This document shows, piece by piece, positions 33,549 to 42,119 of a stretch of 64,000 nucleotides of DNA. How positions within the stretch are numbered: the stretch's first letter is position 1; each line of letters starts with the position of its first letter. The notes beneath the pieces were generated by a model that saw only the letters and a list, made by a program, of their open reading frames with translations, searched no databases and was not told where the DNA came from. Source of the stretch: CAWCTD01 sp963798455 (lineage in GTDB: Bacteria; Acidobacteriota; Terriglobia; Bryobacterales; Bryobacteraceae). The stretch lies in contig CAWCTD010000003.1 of NCBI GenBank assembly GCA_963798455.1, positions 3,968,001 through 4,032,000 on the forward strand. The letters are read 5' to 3'. The position numbers were made by a program, and so were the translations under genes.

Positions 33549-33570
33549 AAAGTGAGTAATGCTGTTCGTG
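33549..33570 (-). repeat. Right imperfect inverted repeat of the 21-kb segment
   Basis: The complement reads CACGAACAGCATTACT then CACTTT, matching 12325-12344 apart from one substitution and a short gap. It lies 5 bp inside the AACAAG junction. Confidence 0.4.
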
Positions 33571-33575
33571 ACTGG

Positions 33576-33911
33576 AACAAGCGGGGAACGGCGGAACAGT
33601 GGATCAAAGAGGGAAAGCAGGCGGTCAAGATGACGCGGCTGAGTTGCCACCGGTTCCGCTCCAACCAGGTGCGGCTATGGCTGACCCTGATCGCCTGCAA
33701 CTTGGGGAACCTGTGGCGGCGGCTGGCGCTACCGACGAGGATCGGCAACTGGTCTCTGACAAGCTTGCAGCAGCGGTTGGTGAAGACCGGTGGCCGGTTG
33801 GTCAAGCACGCCAGGTATTACTGGTTGCTGTTGGCCGAGAGCCATCTGACCAAGCGACTGTTCGGGGCGATGGTAGGAAGGATCGCCGCCTTGCCAGTGG
33901 CGACGGGGTAG
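33576..33911 (+). pseudogene. IS1380-family transposase, C-terminal part
   Basis: Starts in mid-gene at codons AAC AAG and reads RGTAEQWIKEGKQAVKMTRL (the Glu of the DDE triad lies here), CHRFRSNQVRLWLTLIACNL, GNLWRRLALP, then SLQQRLVKTGGRLVKHARYY and WLLLAESHLTKRLFGAMVGR to the normal stop at 33911. It begins at exactly the codon where the 11322-12323 fragment ends, and the two together would make a full-length transposase apart from the TAA in the first part. Upstream of 33576 the frame is open but unrelated. Confidence 0.85.
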
Positions 33912-34216
33912 CAGGAGGGCGATGGATGCAGCGGAATCAGGCGGCTAGGAGGTGGGGATCGGAGAGGTGTTTGCGGAAGTCACTGACAATACGCGGCTTC
34001 CCGGTTTTGGGTTTTTCCGGCGGGGCGGGATTGGCGCTTGGCAGAGCCAAAAGAGGGCTCCCGCGAAGAAACTCCAAAAACCTGCAATTCGGAGATCAAG
34101 AGTTGGCGGCTTGTGATACGCTACCAGCAGACCGGGAACCAAAATGGAAATCCCGGGTAAACCCTGATGGTTGAGGCATTTTTCTGTACAGCGGTATTCA
34201 GGAGGTAAATCTCGGA
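33912..34216. other. Flank of the IS1380 right end and leader of the 34217 gene
   Basis: It should contain the right end of the IS1380 element (not identified by eye). AGGAGGT at about 34200 is the RBS of the next gene. Nothing else is supported. Confidence 0.4.
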
Positions 34217-35089
34217 ATGAGACGGTTAGCAATTGTAGCGTGTGGATTAGCGTGGGCGGCCCTGCTCGGCGGCTCCGCATTGGCACAAGGGCGAGCCCAG
34301 CAGGGGCAAGCCAACAAGCCGGAGTGGGCCAAGGCTAAGATCTACAACACGGTCAAGCTGAAGCTGGCCCAACACAAGCAGGTCTTCAGCTTCACGGTAA
34401 ACCACTTCGATGTGGCCGAGTATTGCGAAAAGGCCAAACACTACGACTGGGCCTTTTTCGATATGCAGCACAGCACGATGTGGTTTTCCGATGTCGAGAA
34501 GATGATCGCAGCGTGCCCCTACAACGGCGCGATTCCGTTTGTGAGGCTGCCGGACGCGCAGGAATGGCACATTCAGCAAGCCACCGATATAGGGGCGCTG
34601 GGCGTCATCGTTCCGACTGTGGACGACGTGGAGCGGGCCCGCGAGGCGGCCAAGTGGGTTCGGTATCCGCCGGTGGCGCGCCGCAGTCTGGGCCAGAACC
34701 AAGCCTCGAGGATCTGGGGTCCGGATTACAGGAACTCCATCAACGACAACATCATGCTGGTGCTGATGATCGAGACGCCTACGGGTGTCGCCAATGCCTT
34801 CGATATCGCCTCGGTGCCGGGCGTTGACGCCATCCTGGTGGGGAACAACGATTTGAGTTCGTTCTCCGGTTTCGAACTCGAGTCTCCGCAGTATCAGGAT
34901 CTGCTCACCAAGATTCACGATGCCACGCTCAAGGCGGGAAAGATCTTCGGCTGTGCCAATCCGTTTTTTGCAAAAGCCAATCCGTTGAGCAGCACGACCT
35001 ACCTCTTCCAGAACGGCCCCTCGAACGACGGCTATGTGCCTCCGCCGGGCAGTATTCAGACCACCGCGGGACCGCCGGCGAAAAAGTAA
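34217..35089 (+). CDS. Secreted HpcH/HpaI aldolase-like protein
   Basis: 290 residues with a strong RBS (AGGAGGT) before ATG 34217. A Sec signal (LAIVACGLAWAALLGGSALA) is followed by a TIM-barrel of the HpcH/HpaI aldolase/citrate lyase family: DWAFFDMQHSTMWFSDVEKM near residue 75, LGVIVPTVDDVERAREAAKW near 130, MLVLMIETPTGVANAFDIAS near 180 (metal-binding Glu), and AILVGNNDLSS. Family members cleave 2-keto-3-deoxy acids and are normally cytoplasmic, so a signal peptide is unusual. The C-terminus is a Pro-rich tail. Its reaction cannot be stated; a periplasmic role on sugar acids or aromatic breakdown products is a guess. Confidence 0.82.
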   Translation: MRRLAIVACGLAWAALLGGSALAQGRAQQGQANKPEWAKAKIYNTVKLKLAQHKQVFSFTVNHFDVAEYCEKAKHYDWAFFDMQHSTMWFSDVEKMIAACPYNGAIPFVRLPDAQEWHIQQATDIGALGVIVPTVDDVERAREAAKWVRYPPVARRSLGQNQASRIWGPDYRNSINDNIMLVLMIETPTGVANAFDIASVPGVDAILVGNNDLSSFSGFELESPQYQDLLTKIHDATLKAGKIFGCANPFFAKANPLSSTTYLFQNGPSNDGYVPPPGSIQTTAGPPAKK

Positions 35090-35280
35090 GACATTTGGTG
35101 TGGGGGTGCCCCCAGGACCCAGCAGGAGGGTGGCACCACGGCAATCCCTCGTAAACAGGAAATTCCTGCTAAGGCCGCCTGTGCCATTCAGGCCCGAAAG
35201 AAGCGCCCCCAGGGCCGAAAACCGGCCGTTCGGGTCCGAAACGCTCCGTTACGCGTCCGGCTCAGGTATCATCAGTCTAA

Positions 35281-38200
35281 ATGGGCGTCCACATCGGGCT
35301 GGACATCGGAGCGATTAGTCTGAAGCTGGCTGCCCTGGGCATGCCCGAGGAACGCGGACTGCTTGAAACGCTCTGCGCTCGAAAGCCTTCCTTCCGCCTC
35401 ATCGACTGGGGCGGACCGGCCGGCAGCGGCCAGTCGCTGGTCGTCTCCGAATATCGGCGCATCGCCGGCAGCCCCATCCAATCCACGTACGATCTGCTGC
35501 AGGAGTTTTACGAGGCCGTGCCGGAGACGCGGATCGAGGGCATACGCGTCACCGGTTCGGGCAGCCGCACCATCGCCAAGGTCCTGGGCATCTATTTCGA
35601 GAACGAGTTCAAGGCCATCGCCCGGATGATTGGAGCCTTCTACCCGCAGGTGCGCACGGTCTTCGAGATCGGCGGCGAGAGCTCGAAGTACATCCGGCTG
35701 GAGCCGCAGCCGACAACGGGCAGGCGGGGATCGTGGACTACGACCGCAGCGGCGAGTGCGCGGCAGGCACGGGGTCGTTCCTCGACCAGCAGGCGCTGCG
35801 GATGGAGTACTCGGTCGAAGAGGTGGGGTCGGTGGTTTCGACGGCGAGTTGCGCCGCGCGGATCGCCGGCCGCTGCTCGGTGTTCGCCAAGACCGACATG
35901 ATCCACGCCCAGCAGAAGGGCTACTCGCCGGCCGAGATCCTGCGCGGGTTGTGCGACGCCGTGGCGCGCAATTTCAAGAGCGGCATCGTAAAGGGCCGAA
36001 AGGTCGATCCACCGGTGGCGCTGATCGGCGCGGTTTCGCAGAACGCGGGCGTGACTCGGGCGTTGCGCGAGGCCTTCGGGCTGACAGAAGACGAACTGAT
36101 CGTGCCCGAGCTGTACGCCTGGTGCGGCGCCATCGGCACGGCCATGCTGGAGGCCGAGGAGCGCCGCAAGCGCTCCTTCCGCGAGATCCACCGGCTGAAC
36201 CAGCACGAGTCGGAGGTTCAGGCGCAAGCCGTCACGCCGCTCTCCACGGAGAACGTGGTGCAGTTGCGCGACCGCGTGGACCGGTACGCTGCTCCGCCCG
36301 GCGACGAGCCGATTCCCGCCTACCTGGGCCTCGACATCGGCTCGGTTTCGACCAACGTGGTGGCGATCGACGAATGGGGCGCGCGTGATTCACGACGTCT
36401 ACCTGCGCACCGCCGGCCGGCCCATCGAGGCGGTGCAGCAGGGCCTGGCGGAGGTCGAGAGGGAGTGGGGCAGGCGCCTGGAGATCCGCGGCGTCGGCAC
36501 GACCGGCTCCGGGCGCGAGCTGATCGCGGAGTTCGTGGGCGCCGACGTGGTCAACGACGAGATCACGGCCCACAAGACCGGCGCGCTGCACATCAGCGCA
36601 CGCTGGGCGGCGAGCCGGTGGACACGATCTTCGAGATCGGCGGGCAGGATTCCAAGTTCATCTCGATCGAGAACGGCGTGGTGGTGGATTTCGCCATGAA
36701 CGAGGCCTGCGCCGCCGGCACCGGCTCGTTCCTGGAGGAGCAGGCCGAGAAGCTGGGCATCAGCATCAAGGGCGAGTTCGCGCAACTGGCGCTGTCCTCG
36801 CCGGCGCCCACCCGGCTGGGCGAGCGCTGCACGGTGTTCATGGAGCGCGACGTCACCGGCTGGCTGCACAAGGGCGAGACGGTTCCGAACCTGGTGGCCG
36901 GCCTGGCGTACTCGATCGCGCTCAATTACCTGAACCGCGTGGTGCGGGGCGGCAAGATCGGCAACGTGATCTACTTCCAGGGCGGCACGGCTTACAACGA
37001 CGCGGTGACGGCGGCCTTCGCCAGCCTGCTGGGCAAGAAGATCACGGTGCCGCCGTACAACGGCGTGATGGGCGCCATCGGCATGGCTCTGATCGCGCGC
37101 CAGTGGCAGCAGGCGACCAGCGTCTACAGCAAGTTCCGCGGCTACGACCTGTCGCGTCTCTCCATGACCTCCCGCGACTTCGTCTGCAAGGCCTGCTCGA
37201 ATCTCTGCGACATGAAGGAATTCATCATCGAGGGCCAGAAGAGCTACTGGGGCGACAAGTGCTCCGACAAGTTCCGCAAGCCCTCGACGACCGGCCGCAA
37301 GCCGGTGATCGAGGACCTGTTCGCGTTCGCGAACAGGCCATCGAGGAACTTGCGGCCGCGGCTCCCGCGAACGCCTCGAAGTTGCGCGTGGGCATCCCGC
37401 GCACCATGTCCGTCTTCGACCGGCAGCCCTTCTGGCACCGCTACTTCGCCGAACTCGGGCATCGAAGTCGTGCTGTCGCCGCCGACCGACCACGCAGATT
37501 GCGTCCGACGGAATGGAACTGGCGGTGGCGCAGCCGTGCTACCCGGTGCAGGTGGCGCACGGGCACGTGCAGGCGCTGCTCGACAAGGGCGTGGACTACA
37601 TGCTGCTGCCCAACGTCCTGAATGCCGAGTCCGACGGATCTTCCTCCTGCATCGCGCATTACTGCCCCTGGAACCAGACGCTGCCCTGGGTTCTGCGGTC
37701 GGCGCCGCGGCTGGAGGAGCACCAGCACAGGTTTCTGATCCCCACCCTGCACTTCCAGTTGGGCCGCGAGCCCGTCAAGAAGGGCCTGGCGGAAACCATG
37801 CGGAAGCTGGGCGTGTCACGCCGGGCGAGCGACCGCGCCGTGGATGCGGCCTACGCCGCGCAGCGCGGCCTTTCAGGACCGCCTGCTCGATGCCGGCCGG
37901 CGCGCGCTCGGGACGCTGGATGAGACGGGCGAGCCGGGCCTGGTGCTGGTGGGGCGCGGCTACAACATCTACGATCGCGAACGTGAACTGCGACATCCCG
38001 CGCAAGCTGCGCCACCGCTACGGCGCCAACGTGATTCCCGCTCGATTTCCTGGTGACCGGGCGCGAGCACATATCGGACCTGCACTCGAACATGTACTGG
38101 ATCTCGGGGCAGAAGATCCTGGACGCCGCGCGAAGATCGCCACCCGGCCGAACCTGCACCTGATCTACATCACGAACTTCAAGTGCGGGCCGGATTCCTA

Positions 38201-39612
38201 CATCAAGCACTTCACGCGCGAGGCCGCCGGCGCGCCGCTGCTGGTGCTGCAGTTCGACGGGCACGGCAACGACGCCGGCTACATGACACGCTGCGAAGCC
38301 TACCTCGACAGCAAAGGGATTCTGCGATGTTATCAATCGGGGCCGGAAGCTCAGACGGCCGCGGCCAGCATCCACTGAAGGGCAAGAAGGTTTACATCCC
38401 GCCCATGGCGTACGGCAGCGCCCGGGCCTTCGCCGCGGCCTTCCGCGCCATCGGACTGGAGGCGGACATCGACGCCGCCCTCCGACGAGCGCACGCGCGA
38501 GCTGGGCGCACGCTACACCTCCGGCGACGAGTGCTATCCGGCCAAGGTCACGGTCGGCGACTTCATGAAGCTGCTGGAGAGGCCGGACATCGACCCGGAC
38601 AAGATACTGCTGTTCATGCCCACGGCCGACGGTCCCTGCCGCTTCGGCCAGTACGCGCCCTACCTCGGCAGATCCTGGACGGCCAACGGCTACGACCAGA
38701 CCGAGATCATCTCGCCCACCAGCCACAACTCTTACGAGGGGCTCGGCGAGCTGGCCGGGCCTTTCGTGCGCACCGGCTGGCGGGCGCTGCGTGGCGGCCG
38801 ACATCCTCCAGAAGATGCTGCTCCGCTACCGCCCGCACGAGGTGAGCAAGGGATCGATCGACGCGGTCTACGAGGAGTGCCTGGACGACCTGTGCGCGAC
38901 CATCGAGAAGTCGCCCACGGCCCCGTCCGTGCAGATCCGCGCCATCCGGGACAGCCTGGTGCGCTGCCGCGACCGGTTCCGCGCGGCGCCGATCCACCGC
39001 GACGCCTCCATGCCGCTGATCGGAGTGGTGGGCGAGATCTTCTGCCGCCTGAACACGTTTTCCAACGAGGACCTGGTGCGGCGCCTGGAGGAGTACGGCG
39101 GCGAGGCCTGGCTCAGCGACATCACCGAGTGGGTCTGGTACACGAACTCCGAGCACTTTCCGCAAGCTGAGGCTGCACGGGCGCCTCCTGTCGAAAGACG
39201 GCCTGATCGCCTGGATCCGCCAGCGCGTGCAGCACCGCGACGAGCACGTGCTGCTCGAGCCGTTCCGGGAGGAGTTCATCGGCTGCGAGGAGCCCGACAT
39301 CTACGAGGTGCTCGAGTGCGCCAGGCCCTATCTGCCCCGGACGGCGCGCTCGGCGAAATGGTGCTGAACGTCGGCAAGGCGGTTTACCTGGCCAAGAAGG
39401 GCGCCGACGGGATCATCGACATCAGCCCGTTCACCTGCATGAACGGGATCGTGAGCGAGGCGATCTATCCGCGGATCAGCCGCGACCTGGGCGGCATCCC
39501 CATCCGCAACTTCTACTTCGACGGCACGCAGTCCGACCTGGACCGCGATCTGGGCGTGTACATCGAACTGGCCCGCGGCTACCAGCGCCGCAAGAAGTTC
39601 CAGCGCGGGTAG
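35281..39612 (+). pseudogene. 2-hydroxyacyl-CoA dehydratase activator-type protein, about a dozen frameshifts
   Basis: Read across frames, this would be one protein of about 1440 residues. It has two activase (ASKHA ATPase) domains of the BcrAD/BadFG type (HIGLDIGAISLKLAALG ... ECAAGTGSFLDQQ, then YLGLDIGSVSTNVVAIDEW ... EACAAGTGSFLEEQ). A cysteine region (CKACSNLCDMKEFIIEGQ), a DUF2229-like part (RVGIPRTMSVFDRQPFWHRY) and a C-terminal dehydratase-like part (NFYFDGTQSDLDRDLG) follow. The frame changes near 35.71, 36.38, 36.60, 37.33, 37.46, 37.49, 37.86, 37.97, 38.04, 38.13, 38.32, 38.47, 38.79, 39.16 and 39.33 kb. Between shifts the sequence is well preserved without stops, so sequence errors are a serious possibility. 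ATP-driven electron transfer is the family role. Confidence 0.8.
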
Positions 39613-39640
39613 GCCGGTCTCACGCTAAGGCGCAAGGATG
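39607..39640 (+). repeat. Direct repeat left of the ParDE cassette
   Basis: GGGTAGGCCGG-T-CTCACGCTAAGGCGC, then AAGGATG. It is repeated with one mismatch over 27 bp at 40353-40387. It includes the stop codon of the preceding gene (39610-39612). Confidence 0.75.
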
Positions 39641-39708
39641 CAGAGGCGGCGGAATAACAGAATTTGCTAAATCCTGACGGACGCGCTATCCTCGGCGTGG
39701 AGGCCGCC

Positions 39709-39996
39709 ATGAACGTTTCTCTGACCCCTGAACTGGAGCAACTTGTCAACGCGAAAGTCGATTCGGGCTTGTACCAGACAGCCAGTGAGGTGGTTCGTGA
39801 GGCCCTTCGCTTGCTGCGGGAACGCGACCAGCGTCTGGAAGGTCTGCGCCGCGATGTTCGCGCCGGCTTCGAGGCCGCCGAGCGGGGCGAGTACTCCGAG
39901 CACGATGTCAGGACGACCAGAGCCCTGGCAGCGGAGATCAAAGCTCTCGGTAGGCGGCATCTGGTGGAGGGAAATCGGCGAAGCAGGGCGAAATGA
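39709..39996 (+). CDS. parD: ParD-type antitoxin
   Basis: 95 residues from ATG 39709, with GGAGG 8 nt upstream; the longer frame from 39664 is not coding-like. The N-terminal ribbon-helix-helix (MNVSLTPELEQLVNAKVDSG, YQTASEVVREALRLLRER) is the ParD/CopG DNA-binding fold, and the C-terminal helical part (LEGLRRDVRAGFEAAERGEY) is the toxin-wrapping segment. It overlaps the toxin start by 4 nt (ATGA), as in parDE operons, and probably represses its own promoter. It is intact while the toxin is broken. Confidence 0.88.
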   Translation: MNVSLTPELEQLVNAKVDSGLYQTASEVVREALRLLRERDQRLEGLRRDVRAGFEAAERGEYSEHDVRTTRALAAEIKALGRRHLVEGNRRSRAK

Positions 39997-40315
39997 CGCG
40001 GTATCGTCTGGCAGCCCCAGCTAAGGCGGATCTCGTTGGAATCTGGGTGTTCGTCGCGGACTGTCGGGCAGCGTTGAGACCGCTGACCGGTTTATCGACT
40101 CGATCGTCAAACGGTTCCCTATGCTGGCGCGGATGCCTCAAGCGGGCAGACTTCGAGAAGCAATCGATCCGGGCGTGAGGAGCTTCCCAGTCGGCGAGTA
40201 CGTGATCTACTACCGCGAAATAGAACCGGGAGGAATCATGATAGCGCGCGTGCTACATGGAAGGCGCGACCAGCGGGCCTCCTACAACGCCGCCGACGGC
40301 GGTGAGCAGGTGTGA
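39993..40315 (+). pseudogene. parE: ParE-type toxin, one frameshift
   Basis: The start ATG 39993 overlaps the antitoxin stop. The first frame reads TRYRLAAPAKADLVGIWVFV, the ParE/RelE-fold beginning. After a one-base loss near 40055-40068 the sequence continues in another frame: SVETADRFIDSIVKRFPML, ARMPQAGRLREAIDPGVRSF, PVGEYVIYYREIEPGGIMI, ARVLHGRRDQ, to the stop at 40315. Apart from the shift all ParE features are present, including RVLHGRRD near the C-terminus. ParE toxins poison DNA gyrase. As written it would give a truncated, inactive product, unless the shift is a sequence error. Confidence 0.8.
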
Positions 40316-40352
40316 CGCGCTCGGCCGAAACCGCCGCAGAAGGCTCCAGCGG

Positions 40353-40387
40353 GGGTAGGCCGGCCTCACGCTAAGGCGCGGAGGATG
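40353..40387 (+). repeat. Direct repeat right of the ParDE cassette
   Basis: GGGTAGGCCGG-C-CTCACGCTAAGGCGC, then GGAGGATG. It pairs with 39607-39640 and encloses the toxin-antitoxin genes in a unit of about 746 bp. The core CTCACGCTAAGGCGC resembles a dispersed bacterial repeat of the CTCACGCAAAGGCGC type. Confidence 0.75.
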
Positions 40388-40401
40388 GCTCCCCCGGCGC
40401 C

Positions 40402-41886
40402 TCAGGCGAACTTCCAGCCCTTGCGGAACGCCGGCCTGACGTACTTGTTCGCTTCCCTATTGTTCGTGAACTGCATCCTGGCGCTGTCCCACGTCAGCTT
40501 GCCTTCGAAATGGAGCGCGATGCAGCCGAGCACGATCCACTCCGTGAACGGGCCCGCCACGCTGAAGTTCGAGCACGACGGATCGCCGCCCTTCGAGGCC
40601 CGGATCCAGTCTTGGTAGTGCCCTGGAGACCGTGTCAGCAGTTCGGGCGGCAACCGGTATTCTTTCATCTTTTCCTCCGGCAGCAGGCGCGCGTTCGCGC
40701 CGTACGTGTCGGTGGTAAGAACGCCTTTGTCGCCGATGAACACAGCGCCGTTGTTCTGCGCGGGCGGTCTGGGCGGGGCTGTCCCTCTTGCGGCGTCAGC
40801 CTGCGCCGCCCCGGACCGGCCCGGAGCCGGTCCCCCACGACCACCGGCGGGTCTCCCCAAGCCGGGCCCGATCAGCAGCTCATCCTGCGGGACTCCCGGG
40901 GGCCGCATGGGTGCGTCGTTGCGGTCGTCGTACCAATAGAGCGTGACCGGAGGCATATTCCTGCGGGCCGGAAATTCGAACCGGGTCTTCGAAGACACAG
41001 GAAAAGTGGCCGGGTTCTTGCCTTCCTGCTGTAGGACTTCGATGCTGGTGGGCGCCTCCAGCAGAAGGGCCATGTTCACGGACCCCAGGACGTGACACGC
41101 CATGTCGCCCAGGGCGCCGCAGCCGAAATCGAAAAAGCCGCGCCAGTTGAAGGGCTGGTAGAAGCCATACTGGGTCTTGGCGTACTCCGCCCCGCCGGAA
41201 GCGTACGGGCGCGCCGCCGCGCATCCCAGCCAGAGGTCCCAATCGAGCGTGCCGGGGACCTTCTCCTCGGGAGGAGTCTGCAGCGGGCCCTGCGGCCAGA
41301 TGGGGCGGTTGGTCCAGGCGTGGACTTCGGTCACGTTGCCGATTTCACCGCCCCAGATGACTTCAGCCGCCACCCGCGCGCCTTCGTTGGAGTAGCCCTG
41401 GTTGCCCATCTGGGTGGCGACCTTGTACTTGGCGGCCGCCTGGGTGAGCATGCGGGCCTCCCACACAGTCCGGGTGAGGGGCTTCTCGCAATAGACGTGC
41501 TTGCCTCGCTCCATGGCCCACATGCAGGCCGTCGCGTGCATGTGGTCCGGGATGGCCACGATCACGGCGTCAATGTTGTTCCGCTCCTTGTCGAGCATCA
41601 CCCGGAAATCCTTGTACTTTGGAACCTTCTCGTATTTCTTGAACATCGCCTCGGCACGCTTGTCGTCCGGGTCAGCCAGAGCCACGATGTTCTCGGACTC
41701 GCAGCCCCGTATGTCGTCCGCGGCCCGGCCTCCCGCGCCGATGGAAGCGACATTCAGCTTTTCGTTGGGTGACTTGTAGCCCAGCCTTTGCAGCGAGGCC
41801 GTGCTGCCGAACCCGCCTGCCGGCACCGCGCCGGCCAGCAGGGAGCCATAGAAAAAGTACCTTCTGGAGAATCGATGATCAAGCAT
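40402..41886 (-). CDS. Gfo/Idh/MocA-family oxidoreductase, Tat signal
   Basis: 494 residues. The N-terminus FSRRYFFYGSLLAGA is a twin-arginine signal. The NAD(P)-binding fold follows: LNVASIGAGGRAADDIRGCE, then NIVALADPDDKRAEAMFKKY. The family signature GKHVYCEKPLTRTVWEARML with the catalytic Lys of EKP is near residue 140. The C-terminal beta-sheet domain includes FFDFGCGALGDMACHVLGSV. A Gly/Pro/Ala-rich insertion (PGLGRPAGGRGGPAPGR) lies near residue 350. Exported members of this family are frequent in Planctomycetes and Acidobacteria and act on sugars or inositols; the substrate here is unknown. Confidence 0.88.
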   Translation of the reverse strand: MLDHRFSRRYFFYGSLLAGAVPAGGFGSTASLQRLGYKSPNEKLNVASIGAGGRAADDIRGCESENIVALADPDDKRAEAMFKKYEKVPKYKDFRVMLDKERNNIDAVIVAIPDHMHATACMWAMERGKHVYCEKPLTRTVWEARMLTQAAAKYKVATQMGNQGYSNEGARVAAEVIWGGEIGNVTEVHAWTNRPIWPQGPLQTPPEEKVPGTLDWDLWLGCAAARPYASGGAEYAKTQYGFYQPFNWRGFFDFGCGALGDMACHVLGSVNMALLLEAPTSIEVLQQEGKNPATFPVSSKTRFEFPARRNMPPVTLYWYDDRNDAPMRPPGVPQDELLIGPGLGRPAGGRGGPAPGRSGAAQADAARGTAPPRPPAQNNGAVFIGDKGVLTTDTYGANARLLPEEKMKEYRLPPELLTRSPGHYQDWIRASKGGDPSCSNFSVAGPFTEWIVLGCIALHFEGKLTWDSARMQFTNNREANKYVRPAFRKGWKFA

Positions 41887-42119
41887 GGGTCAACTCTACC
41901 TCCCGGGATTCAGGCCAAAGCGTCTTTCATGCGCCGCGAAATGGGAGTGGCCGCCTTGCGTCCCAAGAACGCTGAGTATACACCCAACCGCCCGGCCGGG
42001 AGTTCGGCAACCAGCCACGCCGCCGAAGCTTCCGAGGGGGCCTGTGCGCCCGCCCGCCATTCCGCTGTACACTATGAGACGTGCCCTCCTCAGAGGGAGG
42101 CCTATTAGGAGACGACTTC

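Larger units (their letters stand above)
12324..33575. mobile_element. Candidate 21.25-kb inserted segment splitting an IS1380 transposase
   Basis: The left flank ends in the IS1380 transposase at AACAAG (12318-12323). The right flank resumes in the same gene, strand and codon at AACAAG (33576-33581), which would be a 6-bp duplication. Imperfect inverted repeats lie just inside both junctions (12325-12344 and 33549-33570), and a serine recombinase gene lies about 250 bp inside the right end. The interior carries IS3, IS91, ADOP, PEP-CTERM and oxidoreductase genes. This is an inference; stepwise IS insertions and recombination could produce the same picture. Confidence 0.45.
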
